64,000 nucleotides of DNA from Cytobacillus purgationiresistens (GTDB taxonomy: Bacteria > Bacillota > Bacilli > Bacillales > Cytobacillaceae). The notes beneath the pieces are model-generated. The model saw nothing but the letters and a program-made list of their open reading frames with translations, made no database searches and had not been told where the DNA came from. The stretch is taken from assembly GCF_030813235.1 (NCBI RefSeq), contig NZ_JAUSUB010000002.1:186001-250000 (forward strand). Reading direction: 5' to 3'. Positions within the stretch are counted from its first letter, which is position 1. Every line of letters starts with the position of its first letter. The translations under genes were made by a program, and so were the position numbers. Positions 59,318 to 64,000 of this stretch are shown piece by piece.

Positions 59318-62300
59318 CTAGAAAGACGAAGGCATGCTCGTCAAATGATTGATTTCAATTACTTCCTCTTCTGAAAAATAGGGCATTAGATGTCGCTGAC
59401 ATGTGAAAAATAATATTTGCACTCCTGTTATACTTTTAAATAATCGAATCACATTTTCTGTTCTTTCCTGATCGAAATTTACAAAGCTATCATCAATAAT
59501 AATCGGCATTGCGTATTTTTCAAAAACAATTTCTGCTAATCCTAACCGAAAGCTAATATATAACTGTTCCGCAGTCGCTTGACTCAGCTCTTTTGCTTCA
59601 AATATTAGGCCGTTTTTATTTTCTATGTGAAATAAACCATTTTCTTGATTTAGATAGACCCTTTTATATCTTTCTCCCGTTAATAAAGAAAAATAACGTT
59701 CTGCCGCTTTCACAATTTTAGGAAGCTTTTCTTCTTTAAATCGATTGACGGTCCTCTTGAGAATGTCTTTTGCAGTTGCATATGTCGCCCATTCTTTCGC
59801 AGCTTCATCAAACTCAGCTTTCTTCATTTTAAATGTGTGCAGTATATCTGCATAAGTTCCTCCATCCTCAATCAAGGTAATTTCATATTTAGTTTCAGCG
59901 AGCCTCCTTTGCAATGATGGAACTTCCTTTTCAATATGCGATAATCTCGATTCGTTTTCCATAACAATGTTTGAAAGGTTGTCTATTGATACCAACGCTT
60001 TCATCCTTTCATCTGTAAGGGAAGACATTTTTACCTTCAATTTCAGATTTTGAAGTTCTCCCTCTAGCGCGATCTTCTTCTCTGCAAGATTACCTATTTT
60101 AATGAATTCTTCTACCGAAACAGCTTGAGTAACTGCCAGCAGCGCTGAAACTTCCTGCTGATAATGAAGGTATTTTGAATGATTCATCTCCCATTCAGCT
60201 TCTAATTCTGACAGCTTTTCCTTCCGTTCTCTTTGTGTAATTTGTTTCTCCATTTCTTCTTTTAACTTTTTCCTTAATAAGAATGCACCCTCGTGTATCT
60301 TAGCTGGCTTTCGATCAAGAAGCTGATTTAATTCGTTAAATAAATCGTTTATTGATGTGAGTTTTTGTTCTCCAAGGATTTGGCGCTCATTTAAATACGT
60401 CTTTTCCCTAAGTAGTGCTTTCACCTGTTCTATAAACGTAAAAGCTTCTAAAAGGTGTGATTTCACAATATGCTCCGGTAAGTTGAGCTTCTGACCTAAA
60501 CAATTAATTTCCGAATGAACCTCAGCAGATAGTACTTCCCATTCCTCATAGGAACGAATGATTTTTTCGTAATTATCATTACTTTGCTGCCAAAGAAGCT
60601 GATGATGGCGATATTGAGATTGTCTTTCATCATCTATCGTCAATAGACCTTCTACATCCTCATTTTCCATTAAGCCTATCTTGCTCAATGATGCTATTCG
60701 TAATTGTTCCCGCTCTTGAAGCGAAGCCAACTCATCTGTAATTAAATCACCTGTAATGGCAGGCGACTTTTTTAATATTGAATAGAGTGAGAAAACGAAT
60801 CCTACCGAGCCAATAACTGCCATAAACCAGTGCGAATTCAAAAGTCCCCAGATGACCAAACATGCAAACATTATTGTGAAAAAGGAGAATTGGAAGCGAT
60901 CTCTTCTTTTATTACTCAATTGTTCTTGACGAGTCCTACTCTGCTCATTTGTTAAATGGATCATTCTTTCTCTAATTTCTTGTAACTCTTGTTCAATCTG
61001 TTTTTTATCCTTATAAACCGTTTGTTTCTTTAGTAATTCGGTACGTTCTTCATCTGTCAATAAATTGCTTTTAACCTTCTCTATCTTGTCCTCCAGATCG
61101 ACTAAAGTGTTTCTTTCCTCTTCAAAACGCTCATCTAGCTCCATTTTTTTACTATGCAGCTTTTTCTGGTTCTCGACTGCTTTTATTACTTTTTCTTTAT
61201 GAATTACACTCGTATCTATTGCTCTGACTTTCTCTTCTTCAATTTCAATATGAAGCTTTTCACCTAATATACTCAACTCTTCATCAATGGATCTTAATTG
61301 AATTGAGCGTTCCTCTTTTTCCTGTAGAATCCTTTCCCATACTGGGATACTCTCTATTACAGCTTGAATTTCATTTTCTTTTTCAAGCGTTTTAGCATGA
61401 GGTTTGTTTTCGTAAATGTTCTCTTTCAATGCATGAACTCTAGCCTCTATGCTGGTTTTTTGCGCTTCAATGGGTTTCATGGCTGCTTCAAGACGATCTA
61501 ATCGATTTAATCCACCTATTGGAAAATGAGCAGTCTCCATCGAATGAGCCTCCACTTGTAATAGCTGATATTGAATAAATGAAGACCTTATTTTCTCCCA
61601 TTCTCTTATTTCCGCTAACTGCCCTTCTTTATCAGTACGTTCTTCAATTAGCAAATCAAGTTCATTCTCTAATTTTTCTTTCAATTGTATTTTCGTCCAA
61701 TAATCACCGTTCTCCCGCTCAGCTTTTTTTAATTCATTATGCAGCTGCTGCAATTCTTTTAATTGTACGTTAATCGATGGTTTGTTTCCGTTCGGTTTAA
61801 AACGCTCGTCCAGTTTCTTTTGTAAGGTTTGTTCTGCAATCACGATTCCGTCTGTTCCAATTGCAGCAGCGGAAAAAAGGAATTTTCCTAAGTCTTCACC
61901 CTTTAAATGCTGTACATTTTGCAATCCATGAATATTGAATGAAAAAACCGATTGAAACAATTGCTTATCTACATCGTGCAAGAGCTCATTTAAAAGTGTT
62001 TCTCCTCCCCTTGTTCCATCATCTAACAAAACATTTACATCCCCTGCAGCCTTTCCTTTTACACGCTCAATAATAGCCGTACCTCTATCATGAAAATGGA
62101 CGGTTAATCGTCCTCCATATTTCGACCCTGTCTTCGGCTCATATCTAAGCTCTGTCTGAATCTTTGTTGGGAAGCCGAATAAAATGCTGTGAATAAAGGA
62201 CATTATTGTCGATTTCCCTGCTTCATTTTCTCCGTAGAAAACTTGAAACGTTTGAAGATTATTGATGATGACATCCGTTAACTTTCCATAGCCATAAATA

Positions 62301-62320
62301 TGTATTGCTTGGATTTTCAC
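59318..62320 (-). CDS. yhaN: YhaN, SbcC/Rad50-like ATPase
   Basis: The 1000-residue product has an N-terminal half-ATPase with Walker A (FYGENEAGKSTIMSFIHSILFGFP), long coiled coils, two central hydrophobic segments near residues 475-510, and a C-terminal half with the signature and Walker B parts (ELSQATAEQLYISFRLGLAE, MPIIIDDSFVNFD). It pairs with YhaO like SbcC with SbcD and probably processes DNA ends. Overlaps yhaO by 4 bp. Confidence 0.93.
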   Translation of the reverse strand: MKIQAIHIYGYGKLTDVIINNLQTFQVFYGENEAGKSTIMSFIHSILFGFPTKIQTELRYEPKTGSKYGGRLTVHFHDRGTAIIERVKGKAAGDVNVLLDDGTRGGETLLNELLHDVDKQLFQSVFSFNIHGLQNVQHLKGEDLGKFLFSAAAIGTDGIVIAEQTLQKKLDERFKPNGNKPSINVQLKELQQLHNELKKAERENGDYWTKIQLKEKLENELDLLIEERTDKEGQLAEIREWEKIRSSFIQYQLLQVEAHSMETAHFPIGGLNRLDRLEAAMKPIEAQKTSIEARVHALKENIYENKPHAKTLEKENEIQAVIESIPVWERILQEKEERSIQLRSIDEELSILGEKLHIEIEEEKVRAIDTSVIHKEKVIKAVENQKKLHSKKMELDERFEEERNTLVDLEDKIEKVKSNLLTDEERTELLKKQTVYKDKKQIEQELQEIRERMIHLTNEQSRTRQEQLSNKRRDRFQFSFFTIMFACLVIWGLLNSHWFMAVIGSVGFVFSLYSILKKSPAITGDLITDELASLQEREQLRIASLSKIGLMENEDVEGLLTIDDERQSQYRHHQLLWQQSNDNYEKIIRSYEEWEVLSAEVHSEINCLGQKLNLPEHIVKSHLLEAFTFIEQVKALLREKTYLNERQILGEQKLTSINDLFNELNQLLDRKPAKIHEGAFLLRKKLKEEMEKQITQRERKEKLSELEAEWEMNHSKYLHYQQEVSALLAVTQAVSVEEFIKIGNLAEKKIALEGELQNLKLKVKMSSLTDERMKALVSIDNLSNIVMENESRLSHIEKEVPSLQRRLAETKYEITLIEDGGTYADILHTFKMKKAEFDEAAKEWATYATAKDILKRTVNRFKEEKLPKIVKAAERYFSLLTGERYKRVYLNQENGLFHIENKNGLIFEAKELSQATAEQLYISFRLGLAEIVFEKYAMPIIIDDSFVNFDQERTENVIRLFKSITGVQILFFTCQRHLMPYFSEEEVIEINHLTSMPSSF

Positions 62321-63546
62321 GATTTCACCTCCGACTTCATAAGAAGATTCAGCAGCATTGTTTCCGCATCATCTACGATTTTTTCTATTTCCTTTTCCGT
62401 CAAATTTTCCACATATTTATATGCAATTGGATGAGCGTATAGCTGAGATAGGCTTTGATGATAATTTTCACGCTGGTCTGTTTGCTTAAAGAATTCTTGA
62501 TAAAATTCCGATTCCTTTTTTAATTGAGCACGATTCCACTTAACCTTGTCTGAATACCGCAAATCCGATACCCAAACAAATGACTCCTCATCTTTTTCTT
62601 GCTCTTGTAAGAGCTCTAATAAATCACCGTTGTCCAGCCCCTTTTTTTCCACCGGGGACAGAGAAACAGATTCGATATTTAAAATCAAAAGGGTACCTTT
62701 GCCTTCATACCTCACCGCTTCAAGTAATTTTAAGCACTCAGTCATAATCCCTTGGAAAGAATCAATAGAAGAACAATCGAGGGTTGCTTCCGTCCACATG
62801 ACAGCTTCTGTCTCAATAAATTCAAAGGATTGACCAGCATCAGATAATTCAACGAAAAAACAACCTTTTTTCCCTGTTTCTTTTCTATTTCTCCCTTGAA
62901 TGTTTCCAGGGTAAATAATGGGAGGAGATTGATTCAAGATCACTTGCTTATGAATATGGCCAAGTGCCCAATAATCAAATCCTTTAGATGTCAAATCAGA
63001 TAGAGAAAAAGGTGCATAGTTCCCATGGTCTGTGCTTCCTTCGAGATTACCGTGTAATATTCCAATATGATAATCCCCGCCATCCACCTTTTTATAGTGA
63101 TCAATTTTCCTCTGATGAACATGTCTTGTTGGATAGCTGAAACCGTATAAATGAACCTTCACGTCTTCTTTCATAAATGACAGCATTTCCGGTTCATTGC
63201 TAAATATATGGACATTATCCGGCAAAGATAGATGAGCCCATTCTCCCCCCATATGATCATGGTTTCCATGAACAGTAAAAACCTGAATATCAGCATCAGC
63301 TAATCTTTCCATTTCTTTGCGAAAACGCGTTTGCGCTTTGATGCTACGGTCTGCAGCATCAAACAGATCCCCGGCAAGAATAACAAAATCAACTTTTTTA
63401 ATCATCGCTGTTTTGACAATTCTAGAAAAGGATTCAAAAGTACTTTCTTGCAGTTTGCGAAAAATACTTTGTGGTAAATGCTTTAAACCGATCATTGGAC
63501 TATCTAAATGCAAGTCCGCAGCATGAATAAATGTAATATTCTTCAT
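62317..63546 (-). CDS. yhaO: YhaO, SbcD-like metallophosphoesterase/exonuclease
   Basis: The ATG at 63546 follows GAGGGTTTCT. The 409-residue product has the calcineurin-type metal motifs: FIHAADLHLD, VILAGDLFDAAD, TVHGNHDH, GILHGNLEG and YWALGHIHK. It acts with YhaN. Confidence 0.93.
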   Translation of the reverse strand: MKNITFIHAADLHLDSPMIGLKHLPQSIFRKLQESTFESFSRIVKTAMIKKVDFVILAGDLFDAADRSIKAQTRFRKEMERLADADIQVFTVHGNHDHMGGEWAHLSLPDNVHIFSNEPEMLSFMKEDVKVHLYGFSYPTRHVHQRKIDHYKKVDGGDYHIGILHGNLEGSTDHGNYAPFSLSDLTSKGFDYWALGHIHKQVILNQSPPIIYPGNIQGRNRKETGKKGCFFVELSDAGQSFEFIETEAVMWTEATLDCSSIDSFQGIMTECLKLLEAVRYEGKGTLLILNIESVSLSPVEKKGLDNGDLLELLQEQEKDEESFVWVSDLRYSDKVKWNRAQLKKESEFYQEFFKQTDQRENYHQSLSQLYAHPIAYKYVENLTEKEIEKIVDDAETMLLNLLMKSEVKS

Positions 63547-63708
63547 AGAAACCCTCACAAGCTTTTTCCTTCATTCTAACGCATCCACCACACGAATGCA
63601 CGTTCTTATCAAGAGTATATTTGATACTTTAATATTGGGCTTACACATTAGTAGCCATTTGTCATATAGGTATTTTTATTATAATGATAAACATACATTT
63701 TTTAAAAA

Positions 63709-63726
63709 ACTAGATTACAATCTAGT
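63709..63726. promoter_or_regulatory. 18-bp palindrome upstream of the ArsB-like gene
   Basis: ACTAGATT-AC-AATCTAGT lies about 90 bp before the start codon; an operator for the transporter gene is possible. The 63547-63812 region holds no gene. Confidence 0.4.
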
Positions 63727-63812
63727 CCTCCTCGATAGGGTCGAATATATATATAGGGAATAGGACATGCCAAGTCAAATGTCTTGTTAGACTTTTAGAA
63801 AGGAGGGTTATG

Positions 63813-64000
63813 ATGACTCTTGGAATAGGGCTAACAATCCTAATTTTTTTAATGACTATGTTCGTTATCTTTTGGAGACCACTGGGAATAAATGAAGCTT
63901 GGCCAGCTTCCATTGGAGCAATAATCATTCTTATTACAGGGATTGTTTCTCTTCATGATATTGCAGATATTTTTCAAAAAATCAGTGGCGCATCTGTAAC
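63813..64000 (+). CDS. ArsB/NhaD-type transporter, N-terminal part (cut by window end)
   Basis: The second of two adjacent ATGs (63813) lies 5 bp from AAAGGAGGG. The 62 visible residues hold two membrane segments (GIGLTILIFLMTMFVIFWRP and AWPASIGAIIILITGIVSL) with the WRPLGINEAWPASIGA pattern of arsenical-pump membrane proteins. The rest is outside the window. Confidence 0.6.
   Translation, partial: MTLGIGLTILIFLMTMFVIFWRPLGINEAWPASIGAIIILITGIVSLHDIADIFQKISGASV

Overview
The window is a low-GC Firmicute chromosome segment, almost certainly Bacillaceae. The right third carries the Bacillus subtilis-type gene block yhaO-yhaN-yhaM-yhaL-prsA-hpr-yhaH-trpP-serC-hit-ecsA-ecsB-ecsC-yhfA, together with small sporulation proteins of the YjcZ type. 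The left two thirds are a temperate siphophage prophage. Its large serine recombinase ends 7 bp from a C-terminally truncated yhfA-like transporter gene.

Layout. Positions 1-4.4 kb hold a cut-off ORF, a secreted fibronectin-type protein followed by a small membrane protein, a secreted protein with three cell-wall-binding repeats, and a remnant of an endolysin C-terminus. Positions 4.4-24.4 kb hold an acetyltransferase and then, on the minus strand read right to left, a complete HK97-type late module: HNH nuclease, small and large terminase, portal, ClpP-like protease, major capsid protein, Ig-like protein, connector and head-tail joining genes, major tail protein, tail chaperone pair, tape measure, Dit, Gp37-like baseplate protein, tail fibre, holin and amidase. 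Positions 24.5-29.6 kb are an accessory zone in which plus-strand moron-like genes, several with signal peptides and their own terminators, sit among small minus-strand phage genes. Positions 29.97-30.67 kb are an ORF-less group II intron. Positions 30.7-43.4 kb are the early region: orphan cytosine methyltransferase, YopX-like proteins, dUTPase, ERCC4 nuclease, primase-helicase, DUF669, Sak4-like ATPase, Gam and many small proteins. Positions 43.2-46.04 kb are the lysogeny module: divergent repressors with palindromic operators, and the recombinase. Positions 46.05-64 kb are host chromosome.

Most striking observation. The major capsid and major tail protein genes both end Glu-Thr-Pro-stop (CCC TAA). 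In both, a +1 shift at the CCC opens a short extension of 20 or 21 residues that ends in the same 11 residues, KTDTSVSLSWS. The two copies differ almost only by synonymous codon changes, including TCN/AGY serine switches, which points to selection on the +1 reading frame. The extension looks like the first two strands of a fibronectin type III domain. The next ORF after the capsid gene starts exactly where the rest of such a domain would start and then carries two Ig-like (BIG2) domains. This suggests a fibronectin domain split between frameshifted virion proteins and a separate Ig-like protein. A third recoding site, a canonical -1 GGGAAAG heptamer, lies in the tail chaperone gene.

Host region. 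The hit/ecsA intergenic region holds a repeat-bearing stretch closed by a strong terminator. trpP has a TRAP-type row of GAG/TAG triplets over its start site. A tandem 127-bp hairpin repeat lies between yhaL and yhaM. Everything is read from sequence alone; family names come from recognised motifs, not database searches.
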